Assembly: GCA_002162825.1 (NCBI GenBank)
Contig: MAAU01000096.1
Location: forward strand, 1-64,000
Origin: Gammaproteobacteria bacterium 54_18_T64
GTDB taxonomy: Bacteria; Pseudomonadota; Gammaproteobacteria; Pseudomonadales; Porticoccaceae
DNA: 64,000 nucleotides
Direction: 5' to 3'
The notes below the pieces were generated by a model, which did not search any database, was not told where the DNA came from, and saw nothing but the letters and a program-made list of their open reading frames with translations. Below are positions 36,677 to 46,548 of this stretch, in pieces. The position numbers were made by a program, and so were the translations under genes. How positions within the stretch are numbered: position 1 is the stretch's first letter; every line of letters starts with the position of its first letter.

Positions 36677-38428
36677 TTAATCAACCACCGCCGACACAAC
36701 CGGAGCCGCGGGACGCACCGGCTGCGGTGCTGGAGCTGGTTGCTGCGCCTGGGCGAGTTGCGCCAGGACCTTGTCGCGCGTATCAAAGGCGGCCAGTTGA
36801 CCTTCCTTTAAGACCATCAAATAGTCCATGGCACCGAGGATATTGGTGCGGTGAGTGATGACAATCACCGTGACCTGCTTCTGCTTAAGGCCGATGATGG
36901 ACTTAGCCAGGGCGGCTTCACCGACATCATCGAGATTGGAGTTGGGCTCGTCGAGCACCACCAGCACCGGATCGCCGTACAGGGCACGAGCCAGGCCGAT
37001 ACGCTGGCGTTGACCACCGGACAGGGTGCCGCCACCGGCACCGATCACCGTGTCGTAGCCCTCGGGCAGGCGCAAAATCATCTCGTGAACATCCGCCGCC
37101 TGGCTGGCAGCCACCACCTTAGTCGCGTCGATATCGCCAAAGCGGGCAATGTTTTCGCTAATCGAACCCTCAAACAATTCGACATCCTGGGGCAGGTAGC
37201 CGATGTAGGGACCCAGTTCTTCCCTGTCCCAGGTAAAGACGTCGGCGCCATCGAGGCGAATCTTGCCACTCGCCGCGGGCCAAATACCCAATAGCGCCCG
37301 AGCCAGGGTTGACTTACCGGCACCGCTGGGGCCAACAACACCCACCGTGGAGCCACTGCCTATGGTGAAACTGATATTTTTCAACACCGCGGCCTTGGCA
37401 CCCGGCGGCGCCACCACGGCGCCCTCGGCTCGCAACACACCAGTCGGTGCTGGCAGGGACATTCTGTCTTTGTCGGCGGGAATTTTGCTCAACAAGTCAT
37501 TGAGACGGGCATATTGGCCGCGAGCGGCAATAAAACCCTTCCAGCCGGCGATCATTTGATCGATCGGCGCCAAGGCTCGACCCAGCAAGATAGAGCCGGC
37601 AATCATCGAGCCCGGTGAAATTTCTCGCTCAATCGCTAAATAGGCACCGAGGCCCAATATCAGTGACTGGGAGGCTATGCGCAGCACCTTGGAAATAGCC
37701 GCCAGTAGTGCGGCATTGGAACTGGCTCGAGATTGGAGATCCAAGACCTTGTAGTTATCGCTCTGCCAGCGCGCGCGCATGCTGGCGAGCATGCCCATGG
37801 ACTCAATCACCTCGGCATTGACCAGGTTTTTATTGAGTCGTGCACGGTTGTTCATCGCCACACCGTTGGCTTCCGCCAGAGCACCACTGGTGACCTTTTC
37901 GTTGACGATGGCCACCGCCGTTAAAATACAGGCGGTAATCACCGCCATCAAACCCACCCAGGGGTGGAACAGAAACATTACGGCGATGTAAATAGGTATC
38001 CAGGGCGCATCAAAAAACGCAAACAGGCCATTGCCCGTCATAAACTGGCGCAGCGAGGTGAGGTCATCCAGCGCCTGGGAACTGGCCTTCTGACCACCAC
38101 TGTAGAGCGACTGCTTAAAGGAGATAGCGAAGAGACGCTCGTTGAGCAGGCACTCAATGCGGGTGCTGACCTTGACCAGAATTTGCGAGCGCACCCACTC
38201 CAGACCACCCATGGTGGCGAACAGAAACATAGTGATCAGCGTTAACATCAACAGAGTCGACATGCTGCCGCTGGGGATGACTCGGTCGTAGAGCTGGAGC
38301 ATGTAAACCACCGGCACCAACATCAGCAAGTTGATAAACAAACTAAAAATGGCCGCCGAGATAAAGGAGTGGCGGCACTGAAAAAGCGCATCTTCGAGAT
38401 CAGATTTAAGTTTGTTTTTTAATTTCAT
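36677..38428 (-). CDS. type I secretion ABC transporter/permease, PrtD/RsaD-like
   Basis: A 583-residue half-transporter. Membrane domain about 1-310 (SLFINLLMLVPVVYMLQLYD, the PrtD-type start), then an ATPase with Walker A GPSGAGKST, signature LSGGQRQRIGLARAL and Walker B VLVVLDEPNSNLD. No N-terminal C39 peptidase-like domain, as in exporters of proteases and S-layer proteins. The Pro/Ala-rich C-terminal tail is unusual. ATG at 38428. First gene of the run; divergent from uvrA. Confidence 0.94.
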   Translation of the reverse strand: MKLKNKLKSDLEDALFQCRHSFISAAIFSLFINLLMLVPVVYMLQLYDRVIPSGSMSTLLMLTLITMFLFATMGGLEWVRSQILVKVSTRIECLLNERLFAISFKQSLYSGGQKASSQALDDLTSLRQFMTGNGLFAFFDAPWIPIYIAVMFLFHPWVGLMAVITACILTAVAIVNEKVTSGALAEANGVAMNNRARLNKNLVNAEVIESMGMLASMRARWQSDNYKVLDLQSRASSNAALLAAISKVLRIASQSLILGLGAYLAIEREISPGSMIAGSILLGRALAPIDQMIAGWKGFIAARGQYARLNDLLSKIPADKDRMSLPAPTGVLRAEGAVVAPPGAKAAVLKNISFTIGSGSTVGVVGPSGAGKSTLARALLGIWPAASGKIRLDGADVFTWDREELGPYIGYLPQDVELFEGSISENIARFGDIDATKVVAASQAADVHEMILRLPEGYDTVIGAGGGTLSGGQRQRIGLARALYGDPVLVVLDEPNSNLDDVGEAALAKSIIGLKQKQVTVIVITHRTNILGAMDYLMVLKEGQLAAFDTRDKVLAQLAQAQQPAPAPQPVRPAAPVVSAVVD

Positions 38429-38617
38429 AGAATCAAAGTATCGTGGGCCACAGCCACTGCCCATGGGGCTTGGAATTTAGCCGCGCAGGATAGCATATCC
38501 GCTAGCACAATATAGGCCCGCTCGCCTGGCGAAATACGCGCGGCGTAATGCAGTACTAACGGATAAGCTACAGATGGCTCTATAATCCCCGGTTTGCCCG
38601 GTAACCAGCTCCTGCCC

Positions 38618-41485
38618 ATGAAAATGATCAAACTGCGCGGTGCGCGCACCCACAATCTGAAGAACATTGATATTGATATCCCCCGCGACAAGCTGGTGGT
38701 GATCACCGGATTGTCGGGCTCGGGTAAATCGTCTCTAGCCTTTGACACGCTCTACGCCGAGGGCCAACGGCGCTACGTTGAATCGCTCTCGGCCTATGCC
38801 CGGCAATTTTTGTCGATGATGGAAAAACCCGATATCGACCACATTGAGGGTTTATCGCCGGCCATTTCCATCGAGCAAAAGTCGACCTCCCACAACCCCC
38901 GCTCCACAGTGGGCACCATTACCGAAATTTACGACTACCTGCGCCTGCTCTATGCGCGCACCGGTGAGCCGCGCTGTCCCGAGCACAATGAGAAGCTGGC
39001 GGCGCAGACCGTCAGCCAGATGGTCGACCAAATTCTCGCCCTGGGTGAAGGCACCAAGCTGATGATCATTGCGCCGCTGATTCGCGAGCGCAAGGGTGAA
39101 CACCTACACGTGTTTGAGCAACTGCGCGCCCAGGGTTTTATCCGCGCTCGCGTCGATGGTCGAATCTATGAACTCGACGAGCTACCGGATTTAGAGAAGA
39201 ACAAGAAGCACACCATTGAAGTGGTGGTGGATCGCATCAAGGTGAGGGACGATATCGCCCTGCGCCTGTCGGAATCTATCGAAACATCCCTGCTGCTTTC
39301 AGAGGGTTTAGTGCTCGCCGCCTATATGGACGACGAAGACAAAGACAAGCCCGATCATATTTTTTCCGCCCGCTTTGCCTGCCCGGTGTGCAACTACAGC
39401 ATTAACGAGCTGGAGCCCCGGGTGTTTTCCTTTAACAACCCCTCCGGTGCCTGCCCCGGCTGTGACGGCCTGGGTGTTAAGCAGTTTTTCGATGTCGATC
39501 GCGTGGTGCAACACCCGGAGGCGACGATTTCCGAAGGCGCCATTCGCGGCTGGGATCGGCGCAATCTGTTTTACTTCAACATGCTCACCTCGCTGGCCAG
39601 CCACTACGGCTTCGACATCGACACGCCCTTTGAAGAGCTGACTTCCGCGCAACAACAAAAGGTCTTGTTCGGCAGCGGCAGTGAAGAAATCGCCTTTAAC
39701 TATGTCAATGACCGCGGCAGCGTGTATAAGCGCACCCACTGTTTTGAGGGCATTATCCCCAATATGGAGCGCCGCTACCGGGAGACAGAGTCGCAAACGG
39801 TACGCGAAGATTTAGCCAAATACCAAAATACTCAGTCCTGCCCCGAATGCGACGGCCAGCGCCTCAACAAAGCGGCGCGGCATGTTTTTATCGATGAAAG
39901 AAGCCTGCCCGAAGTAACCGCCCTGTCGATTGGCGACCTGGCGGCCTACTACCAGCAACTTGCACTGGACGGCCAGCAGGCACAAATTGCCGAACAAATA
40001 TTGAAGGAAATTCGCGACCGTCTGCACTTTCTGGTCGACGTTGGACTCAACTACCTGACCCTCGACCGCAGCGCCGAAACGCTCTCCGGTGGTGAGGCTC
40101 AGCGTATTCGCCTGGCCAGCCAAATCGGCGCGGGCCTGGTCGGCGTGATGTATATTCTCGACGAGCCCTCCATCGGTCTCCACCAGCGCGACAATACGCG
40201 CCTGCTCAGCACCCTGGTGCGCCTGCGCGATCTCGGCAACACCGTGATTGTGGTCGAGCACGACGAGGAGGCGATTCGCGCCGCCGACTACGTGGTCGAC
40301 ATCGGCCCCGGTGCTGGAGTGCACGGTGGCGAGGTGATCGCCTGCGGCCAGGTCGAGGATATTCTCGCCGAGGAACGCTCCCTGACGGGGGACTACCTGT
40401 CCGGTCGCAAAGCCATTGAAGTGCCCGCGATACGCACGCCCAACGATGCTGAAAACCAGCTCAGCCTGCGCGGTGTCGACGGCAATAATCTACAGGCGGT
40501 GGATATCGATATTCCCATCGGCCTGCTGACCTGCATTACCGGGGTCTCCGGATCGGGCAAATCAACCCTGATCAACGAAACCCTCTACCCCCTCGCGGCG
40601 ACAGCCCTGAACAAAGCCACGACCCTGACCCCTGCGCCCCATACCAGTGTTAGTGGGCTGGAGCAGCTCGACAAGTGTGTCGACATCGACCAGAGTCCCA
40701 TCGGCCGCACACCGCGCTCCAACCCCGCGACCTATACTGGCATTTTCACCCCGGTGCGGGAGTTGTTCGCCGGCACACAGGAGGCTCGCTCGCGCGGCTA
40801 TAAAGTCGGTCGCTTCAGTTTTAACGTCAAGGGTGGGCGCTGCGAGGCCTGTCAGGGCGATGGTGTTAAAAAGGTCGAAATGCACTTTTTGCCCGATGTC
40901 TATGTCACCTGCGACACCTGTAAGGGCGCGCGCTATAACCGCGAGACCCTGGAAATTCGCTACAAGGGCAAGAATATTCACCAGGTGCTGGATATGACCA
41001 TTGAAGATGCCCTGGACTTTTTCAGCCCCGTGCCCAGCATCGCCACCAAGCTGCAAACATTGAGCGATGTTGGCCTGTCGTATATCAAGCTGGGGCAGGC
41101 GGCGACAACCCTGTCCGGCGGTGAAGCGCAACGGGTCAAACTGTCGCGCGAACTGTCTAAACGCGATACCGGTAAAACCTTGTATATTCTCGATGAGCCC
41201 ACCACCGGCCTGCACTTTCACGATATTCAGCAGTTGCTCACTGTACTGCACCGCTTCCGCGACCACGGCAACACTGTGGTGGTGATTGAGCATAACCTCG
41301 ATGTCATTAAAACCGCAGACTGGGTGGTCGACCTGGGGCCAGAGGGAGGCAGTGGCGGCGGCCGCATTATCGCCACCGGCACACCTGAGCAGGTCGCCGA
41401 CACCGAGGGCTCACACACCGGACATTTTTTGAAAGAGCTGCTCACCACTCAAAAGTCGGCCAAGCCTGCTGCCAAACAAGTCTGA
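38618..41485 (+). CDS. uvrA: excinuclease ABC subunit A
   Basis: DNA damage recognition ATPase of nucleotide excision repair, 955 residues. Two ABC modules: first Walker [20 protein letters not shown], second [17 protein letters not shown]. Zinc clusters [20 protein letters not shown] and [19 protein letters not shown], and two LSGGEAQR signatures. The ATG at 38618 aligns with E. coli UvrA. A TATAAT lies at 38581-38586, without a clear -35. I see no canonical CTGT-N8-ACAG LexA box upstream. Confidence 0.97.
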   Translation: MKMIKLRGARTHNLKNIDIDIPRDKLVVITGLSGSGKSSLAFDTLYAEGQRRYVESLSAYARQFLSMMEKPDIDHIEGLSPAISIEQKSTSHNPRSTVGTITEIYDYLRLLYARTGEPRCPEHNEKLAAQTVSQMVDQILALGEGTKLMIIAPLIRERKGEHLHVFEQLRAQGFIRARVDGRIYELDELPDLEKNKKHTIEVVVDRIKVRDDIALRLSESIETSLLLSEGLVLAAYMDDEDKDKPDHIFSARFACPVCNYSINELEPRVFSFNNPSGACPGCDGLGVKQFFDVDRVVQHPEATISEGAIRGWDRRNLFYFNMLTSLASHYGFDIDTPFEELTSAQQQKVLFGSGSEEIAFNYVNDRGSVYKRTHCFEGIIPNMERRYRETESQTVREDLAKYQNTQSCPECDGQRLNKAARHVFIDERSLPEVTALSIGDLAAYYQQLALDGQQAQIAEQILKEIRDRLHFLVDVGLNYLTLDRSAETLSGGEAQRIRLASQIGAGLVGVMYILDEPSIGLHQRDNTRLLSTLVRLRDLGNTVIVVEHDEEAIRAADYVVDIGPGAGVHGGEVIACGQVEDILAEERSLTGDYLSGRKAIEVPAIRTPNDAENQLSLRGVDGNNLQAVDIDIPIGLLTCITGVSGSGKSTLINETLYPLAATALNKATTLTPAPHTSVSGLEQLDKCVDIDQSPIGRTPRSNPATYTGIFTPVRELFAGTQEARSRGYKVGRFSFNVKGGRCEACQGDGVKKVEMHFLPDVYVTCDTCKGARYNRETLEIRYKGKNIHQVLDMTIEDALDFFSPVPSIATKLQTLSDVGLSYIKLGQAATTLSGGEAQRVKLSRELSKRDTGKTLYILDEPTTGLHFHDIQQLLTVLHRFRDHGNTVVVIEHNLDVIKTADWVVDLGPEGGSGGGRIIATGTPEQVADTEGSHTGHFLKELLTTQKSAKPAAKQV

Positions 41486-41503
41486 AACAGCTAAAGTAAG
41501 GCT

Positions 41504-42754
41504 ATGGATACTTATCTGGTGGGCGGCGCTGTGCGTGACAAACTTCTCGGCATTGCCGTTAAGGATCGCGACTGGGTCGTGGTTGGCGCACAACCCCAGG
41601 AACTAGAGCAACTCGGCTTTCGCACCGTCGGCAGTGACTTCCCCGTCTTCCTCCACCCCGACACCGGGGAGGAATATGCGCTCGCCCGTACCGAGCGTAA
41701 AAATGGCCACGGCTATGGCGGCTTTATTTTTCATACCGACGCCAGCGTTACTCTTGAACAGGACCTCTCGCGCCGCGACCTCACCATTAACGCCATTGCC
41801 CAAGACAGTAATGGCCAGTTGGTCGACCCCTACGGCGGCCAGCAAGATATTGCCGAGCGCAAGCTACGCCATGTCTCCGCTGCCTTTATTGAAGACCCCC
41901 TAAGGGTACTGCGCGTCGCCCGTTTCGCCGCACGCTTTCATCACCTCGGCTTCAGCATTGCGGCAGAAACACTGGCCTTGATGAAAGACATTACCGACAG
42001 CGGTGAACTGCAATACCTGAGCCCGGAACGAGTCTGGAGCGAAACCCTCAAGGCCCTGTCAGAGGGATCACCGCGCACCTATCTTCAAGTACTGCGTGAA
42101 TGCGGCGCACTCGCGGTGCTTTTCCCCGAGCTTGAAAAACTCTTCGGGGTGCCCCAACGCGCCGATTTTCATCCCGAGGTCGACACCGGCATTCATCTGC
42201 TGATGGCCATGGACCAGGCCACGCAACTGAGTAATGACCCACGCGTGCGCTTTGCCGTGATGATGCACGATCTGGGCAAAGGCATTACCCCCGAGCATAT
42301 ACTGCCCCGCCACATGGGCCACGAAGAGGCCGGCGTGCCCCTGGTAGAAGCCTTTTGCGAGCGTTTGCGGGTGCCTAATCGCTTTCGTAAGCTGGCCATT
42401 GTCGTCACCCGCTATCACCTGCTCTGCCATAAAATCGACACCCTGCGCCCCGCCACGGTATTAAAAGTCCTCAAGGGCCTGGACGTGTTCCGCCAGCCCG
42501 AGTCACTGCACTGCTTTTTACTCGCCTGCACCGCCGATGCCCGAGGCCGCACCGGCTTTGAAGAGGTGAACTACCCCTCCGCACAATGGCTGCAAAACCT
42601 TGCCAATAAAGTGACCACCATTACCAGCGCAGAATTTGTCAACGCCGGCCTAAAAGGCCCAGCCATCGGTGCAGCCATCGATAAGAAGCGCCTTGAATAC
42701 ATCAGCGATTATAAGCTTGAGCACAAGCGTGACCTTGAAACCGAGAATGCCTGA
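41504..42754 (+). CDS. cca: CCA tRNA nucleotidyltransferase (multifunctional CCA protein)
   Basis: Adds or repairs the 3' CCA of tRNAs without a template. The N-terminal nucleotidyltransferase has LVGGAVRDKLLG, the DRDWVVVG catalytic Asp pair and RRDLTINAIA; EDPLRVLRVARFAAR follows. A C-terminal HD domain (MMHDLGKGITP) marks the gammaproteobacterial multifunctional form with phosphatase and phosphodiesterase activities. It is 416 residues, the normal length. It overlaps the next gene by 8 bp. Confidence 0.96.
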   Translation: MDTYLVGGAVRDKLLGIAVKDRDWVVVGAQPQELEQLGFRTVGSDFPVFLHPDTGEEYALARTERKNGHGYGGFIFHTDASVTLEQDLSRRDLTINAIAQDSNGQLVDPYGGQQDIAERKLRHVSAAFIEDPLRVLRVARFAARFHHLGFSIAAETLALMKDITDSGELQYLSPERVWSETLKALSEGSPRTYLQVLRECGALAVLFPELEKLFGVPQRADFHPEVDTGIHLLMAMDQATQLSNDPRVRFAVMMHDLGKGITPEHILPRHMGHEEAGVPLVEAFCERLRVPNRFRKLAIVVTRYHLLCHKIDTLRPATVLKVLKGLDVFRQPESLHCFLLACTADARGRTGFEEVNYPSAQWLQNLANKVTTITSAEFVNAGLKGPAIGAAIDKKRLEYISDYKLEHKRDLETENA

Positions 42755-43490
42755 GCAAGCCCCTGTCGTATTAATCACCGGTGCGGCCCGACGCATCGGT
42801 GCGGCCATAGCAGCGCGACTACACGGGCGCGGTTACCGGGTGATCATTCACTATCAAAAGTCCGCTGCCGACGCCGACAAACTCTGCGTACAGCTCAATA
42901 CCATTCGCGCCGATTCCGCTCGTGCCCTGCAAGCTAACTTGCTCGATCTCGCCAGCGTTGAGCAGCTGGCAAAAGCCAGCATTGCTCACTGGGGGCAAGT
43001 CACCGCCCTCATCAACAATGCCTCCAGCTTTTATCCAACGCCTCTGCCGTGCGCGACAAACGTTCAGTGGGACGAGCTAATTGGCAGTAATTTAAAAGGC
43101 CCCTTCTTCCTCTGCCAGGCCCTGGCCGGCGAGCTTAAGAAAAATGGTGGCAGCATCGTCAACATTGCCGATATTCACGCCCACCAACCCTTAAACGACC
43201 ACAGTATTTATTGCATCGCCAAGGCCGGCAATAAAATGCTGACCAAAACCCTGGCCAAAGAGCTAGCGCCAAACGTCAGGGTGAACGGCATTGCCCCAGG
43301 CGTCATTCTCTGGCCAGAAAACAACGATGCCAATGACAGCGGCGCACAAGATAAATTAATTAAAACCATTCCACTACAACGCATGGGCAGTAGTGACGAC
43401 ATTGCCAACTTAGCCGAATTCCTCATTACCAGCGCCAGCTATATAAGCGGTCAAACCATCGCCGTCGACGGCGGCAAACACCTCGTTTAA
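42747..43490 (+). CDS. folM: pteridine reductase, FolM-like SDR
   Basis: A 247-residue short-chain dehydrogenase. TGAARRIGAAIAARLHGRGY is the TGxxxRxG cofactor motif typical of pteridine reductases, followed by INNASSFYPTPL and the catalytic YCIAK. The start ATG overlaps the end of cca. It would reduce dihydrobiopterin or dihydromonapterin. The convergent folK and folB genes nearby support a pterin role. The exact substrate is inferred. Confidence 0.85.
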   Translation: MPEQAPVVLITGAARRIGAAIAARLHGRGYRVIIHYQKSAADADKLCVQLNTIRADSARALQANLLDLASVEQLAKASIAHWGQVTALINNASSFYPTPLPCATNVQWDELIGSNLKGPFFLCQALAGELKKNGGSIVNIADIHAHQPLNDHSIYCIAKAGNKMLTKTLAKELAPNVRVNGIAPGVILWPENNDANDSGAQDKLIKTIPLQRMGSSDDIANLAEFLITSASYISGQTIAVDGGKHLV

Positions 43491-43606
43491 ATCACCTGAT
43501 CTGGATCAACATAGCCCCAGCTCTTTGCCAACTCCCTTGAATCGCCGGCGATAAACCCCATTGTAATTTCGTAGCACATTGATATTAACGGATTGGAGAT
43601 TTAGCC

Positions 43607-43763
43607 ATGACCCTTGTAGCCCGAGGAAACTTTTTCGATATTGACCGGTTTTGATAATTTTTGGTCACCTAAAAAACAACCAGAAACCCCGGAGAGCGGA
43701 TTTTTTACTCCCAGTGTCGACATCAAAGAACTCGATAATTGTTATAAAATAACCGCCGAAATA
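43607..43763 (+). pseudogene. frameshifted 5' remnant of a small heat shock protein (Hsp20) gene
   Basis: An ATG with TGGAG 8 bp upstream encodes MTLVARGNFFDIDRF, then stops at TGA 43652 because of a deletion in the T-run. In the shifted frame it resumes as DNFWSPKKQPETPES and FFTPSVDIKELDNCYKITAE, the N-terminus of Hsp20/IbpA-type proteins. Similarity ends at about 43763, before the alpha-crystallin core. The next gene, folK, is convergent. So only the first third survives, with a frameshift. The Hsp20 match is from family knowledge. Confidence 0.75.
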
Positions 43764-43801
43764 ATTATTTATCGGCGCTTATTATTCGCAGAGCAACATC
43801 C

Positions 43802-44329
43802 TCACTGACTGGAAATACGGCGCCCCTGCCAGCTAAAATTTATGCGCCAAAGTTTTTGCTCACGGCCTTTAAAATTGGCCGCAATATCGCAATAGGCTGC
43901 ACCGCTGACCGGATGCCTTTCATCGGGGGCTATATCAACCAGGGGTAAAAGCACAAAGGCATTTTCGGTAAGCTCATCTCTCGGCAGGGCAACCCCGTCG
44001 ACCAAACCCCTCAACTCACCACAGGTCAAAATATCTATATCCAGTGTTCGCGGGCCAAATTTAGGACCCACACGACTGCGCTTATTGGCCGTTTCAATAT
44101 CGCGCATAATCACCGCGAGTTCACCGACACTCAAGTCGCTATCGATACCCACCACCAAATTGTAGAAACTATCACCGGCAAAACCCACGGACTCACTTTC
44201 GTAAACCGGTGAAATAATTAATTCACCAAAGTGTTCGGCCAGGGCATCGAGGCAGGCGAGAATGTTTTTCTCGCGATCAATATTACTACCCAGGCTTAGA
44301 TAAACCCGTCGCAAAACAGCAGCGCTCAT
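43802..44329 (-). CDS. folK: HPPK, 6-hydroxymethyl-dihydropterin diphosphokinase
   Basis: Transfers diphosphate from ATP to 6-hydroxymethyl-dihydropterin in folate synthesis. VYLSLGSNIDREKNI at the N-terminus and SRVGPKFGPRTLDIDIL with PRDELTENAFVLLPL are the HPPK signatures. It is 175 residues, slightly longer than E. coli (159). It overlaps folB by 4 nt (ATGA), so both are on one mRNA. Confidence 0.95.
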   Translation of the reverse strand: MSAAVLRRVYLSLGSNIDREKNILACLDALAEHFGELIISPVYESESVGFAGDSFYNLVVGIDSDLSVGELAVIMRDIETANKRSRVGPKFGPRTLDIDILTCGELRGLVDGVALPRDELTENAFVLLPLVDIAPDERHPVSGAAYCDIAANFKGREQKLWRINFSWQGRRISSQ

Positions 44330-44685
44330 GCTGGCTTCTCACCTCGCTCGATAATAATCCCCACATCTTTCGAACCGCGCAGTGCCCCCGGCTTGCTGAG
44401 GCGCAACTTTAACCACGGCACCTCAAACTCACTGAGTACAATGTTTGCAATCTCTTCCGCCAGCCGCTCAACCAGCAAACACTGCGCTTCCTCTACAAAA
44501 GCAATCAAGCGCTTGGCGACCGCCTTGTAATTGAGGGTGTGCTGTATGTCATCGCTCGCCGCTGCCTGGCGGATATCTGCCGCCATTTCCAGGTCGAGGG
44601 AAATGGTTTGGCGCACCTCCCGCTCCCAATCGTAAATGCCAATAATGGTTTCAATCTGTAGATCGCGGATATAGACAATATCCAT
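44326..44685 (-). CDS. folB: dihydroneopterin aldolase
   Basis: Cleaves dihydroneopterin to 6-hydroxymethyl-dihydropterin. The 119-residue protein shows DIVYIRDLQIETIIGIYDWE, a family signature, the NYKAVAKRLIAFVEE segment and the C-terminal LRLSKPGALRGSKDVGIIIE. It lies 3 bp after tsaD and directly before folK. Confidence 0.95.
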   Translation of the reverse strand: MDIVYIRDLQIETIIGIYDWEREVRQTISLDLEMAADIRQAAASDDIQHTLNYKAVAKRLIAFVEEAQCLLVERLAEEIANIVLSEFEVPWLKLRLSKPGALRGSKDVGIIIERGEKPA

Positions 44686-44688
44686 GTT

Positions 44689-45756
44689 TTATTCCTCTAC
44701 GGCTGTGGCAACAGCCTGCTTATTTTTCTGTAAAGGGGGCAGGGTATCGAGGGGCCAGCGCGGCACGGCACGAATCGTCAGGTCATCGTGCTGCCCGGCC
44801 ATCAGCCGCTGGCAGCCGGCATAAGCAATCATCGCGCCGTTATCGGTACAAAAGGCATTGCGCGCATAGAAAACTTTCGCGTCTAGCTTGGCCAGGGCCT
44901 TTTCAAGACGCTCGCGCAGGCAAATATTAGCCGACACACCTCCCGCAATCACCAGGGTACTTAAACCACTTTCCTTGATTGCGCGCCGGCATTTAATCAC
45001 CAGGGTATCGACCACCGCATCCTGAAAAGCCCAGGCAATATCGGCCTGGGTTTGCTCATCGGGCAATACCTCATCGCCACGCTCTTTGGCAACGGTGTTT
45101 AAGGTAAAGGTTTTCAAGCCGGAAAAACTGAAGTCGAGGCCAGGGCGATCACACATTGGCCGGGGAAAACGAAAACGCCCAGCCTCACCCCGCTCGGCCA
45201 ACTTGGCGATGCGGGGCCCACCCGGATAATCCATGTCGAGCATTTTTGCGGCCTTATCAAAGGCCTCGCCGGCGGCATCGTCAAGAGATTCACCGAGAAT
45301 TTCGTACTCGCCAATATTTCGCACACTCACTAGTTGGGTGTGCCCACCGGAAACCAGCAAGGCTATAAAGGGGTACTCCGGCGGCCGATCTTCAAGCATT
45401 GGCGCCAGTAAATGCCCCTCCATGTGGTGTACACCAAGGGTCGGCACACCCCAGGCATAGCCCAGTGAACGCCCCACCGAACCACCCACCATCAAGGCCC
45501 CAATGAGGCCCGGACCGGCGGTATAGGCGATGCCATCGATGTCGCCTGGCTGCAGTGAGGTATCGGCCAGTATCTGGCGGATCATCGGCAAGAGTTTACG
45601 TACGTGATCCCGCGAGGCCAATTCTGGCACCACGCCACCATAGTCGGCGTGTACCTCAACCTGGCTATATAAGGCATCGGCCAATAAGCCTGCCTCGCTG
45701 TCATAGATCGCCACGCCGGTTTCATCACAGGATGTTTCTATGCCCAGTATTCGCAT
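44689..45756 (-). CDS. tsaD: tRNA threonylcarbamoyladenosine (t6A37) synthase subunit TsaD
   Basis: With TsaB/E transfers the threonylcarbamoyl group to A37 of ANN-decoding tRNAs. The N-terminus [20 protein letters not shown], the metal motif [11 protein letters not shown] and [17 protein letters not shown] match the Kae1/TsaD family. It is 355 residues with an acidic tail. Divergent from rpsU, as in most gammaproteobacteria. The plsY gene that I remember next to tsaD in Pseudomonas is not here; folB follows directly. Confidence 0.96.
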   Translation of the reverse strand: MRILGIETSCDETGVAIYDSEAGLLADALYSQVEVHADYGGVVPELASRDHVRKLLPMIRQILADTSLQPGDIDGIAYTAGPGLIGALMVGGSVGRSLGYAWGVPTLGVHHMEGHLLAPMLEDRPPEYPFIALLVSGGHTQLVSVRNIGEYEILGESLDDAAGEAFDKAAKMLDMDYPGGPRIAKLAERGEAGRFRFPRPMCDRPGLDFSFSGLKTFTLNTVAKERGDEVLPDEQTQADIAWAFQDAVVDTLVIKCRRAIKESGLSTLVIAGGVSANICLRERLEKALAKLDAKVFYARNAFCTDNGAMIAYAGCQRLMAGQHDDLTIRAVPRWPLDTLPPLQKNKQAVATAVEE

Positions 45757-45892
45757 TTATCTCCCCCAAAGCCGCCCTAACAGACTATTAAAGCGACCCT
45801 TACATTCGTCCGCGCGCATAATAAAGTGCAATGGCCGTGAAAACCACCCGCCGCAGGGCTAAGCTAGGCCCACTGACATGAGCAAAAAACTT

Positions 45893-45921
45893 TTGCACCC
45901 GAGACGGCAAGTGTATAGAAT
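45893..45921 (+). promoter_or_regulatory. sigma70-type promoter for the rpsU operon
   Basis: TTGCAC at 45893-45898, 17-bp spacer, TAGAAT at 45916-45921 (5 of 6 at each box). It leaves a leader of roughly 110 nt before the rpsU ATG. It lies in the 282-bp gap between divergent tsaD and rpsU. Confidence 0.65.
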
Positions 45922-46038
45922 ACGCGACCCCAACAGGGGCTGTAGACAAATTTTATGTGGTTTATGCCGGTGATACGAAGAGCCTAAGCCCGCAACTTAG
46001 ATCGTTAACAGATAGCCAAGAAACAGGAAAGAGGATAG

Positions 46039-46254
46039 ATGCCTTCAGTACGCCTTAAAGAAAACGAACCTTTCGATATCGCTCTGCGTCGCTTCAAGCG
46101 CTCTTGCGAAAAAGCCGGTATTCTCGCCGAAGTTCGCCGTCGCGAGTTTTACGAGAAGCCCACCTGGTGTCGCAAGCGCAAAGCTGCCGCTGCTGTTAAA
46201 CGCCATGCTAAGAAGGTACAACGCGAGTCGCGCAAGCTGCAACGGATGTACTAA
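46039..46254 (+). CDS. rpsU: 30S ribosomal protein S21
   Basis: A 71-residue basic protein, full length for S21, starting [20 protein letters not shown] and ending in the Arg/Lys-rich [19 protein letters not shown]21 helps initiation on the 30S subunit. It is the first gene of the conserved macromolecular synthesis region rpsU-(yqeY)-dnaG-rpoD. AGGAAAGAGG lies just upstream. Confidence 0.97.
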   Translation: MPSVRLKENEPFDIALRRFKRSCEKAGILAEVRRREFYEKPTWCRKRKAAAAVKRHAKKVQRESRKLQRMY

Positions 46255-46327
46255 GCACCTTTTTCAAGGTGTAACTTAGTTCTGAGGTATTTACCTACCC
46301 CTCCATGGAGTAGCACATAGCAAGGTT

Positions 46328-46359
46328 TTGCCCGAGTCTATCAATCAAAACTCGGGCAA
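46328..46359 (+). other. perfect 10-bp hairpin downstream of rpsU
   Basis: TTGCCCGAGT at 46328-46337 pairs exactly with ACTCGGGCAA at 46350-46359 across a 12-nt loop. It is not followed by a T-run, so it is not a classical terminator. It may protect or process the rpsU 3' end. Confidence 0.55.
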
Positions 46360-46385
46360 GCTTATAGCCAATACCTGCAGATATT

Positions 46386-46413
46386 AAAAAGCGTCGCATG
46401 TCGGCGCTTTTTT
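46386..46413 (+). terminator. terminator after rpsU
   Basis: AAAAAGCG (46386-46393) pairs with CGCTTTTT (46405-46412), with an inner CG/CG extension and a T-run at the end. It would end much of the rpsU transcript and so uncouple the ribosomal protein gene from yqeY-dnaG-rpoD. Confidence 0.65.
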
Positions 46414-46548
46414 CGTTCCTGGTACTTTTCCCTGTCGTCACGAGCCTTTACTAAGTTGTTATCACAGCTCAATATAGCGCGACACTTAAAGACCTCTAAT
46501 GACAACTCGCCATCACTCACACACGACCACTAGAGCCGGAAAATTGCC

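Noticed and set aside
38465-38617. LexA box upstream of uvrA
   Set aside because: No CTGT-N8-ACAG is present. The nearest similar sequence I found, CTGT-N6-ACAG at about 14021, has the wrong spacing and no relevant gene next to it.
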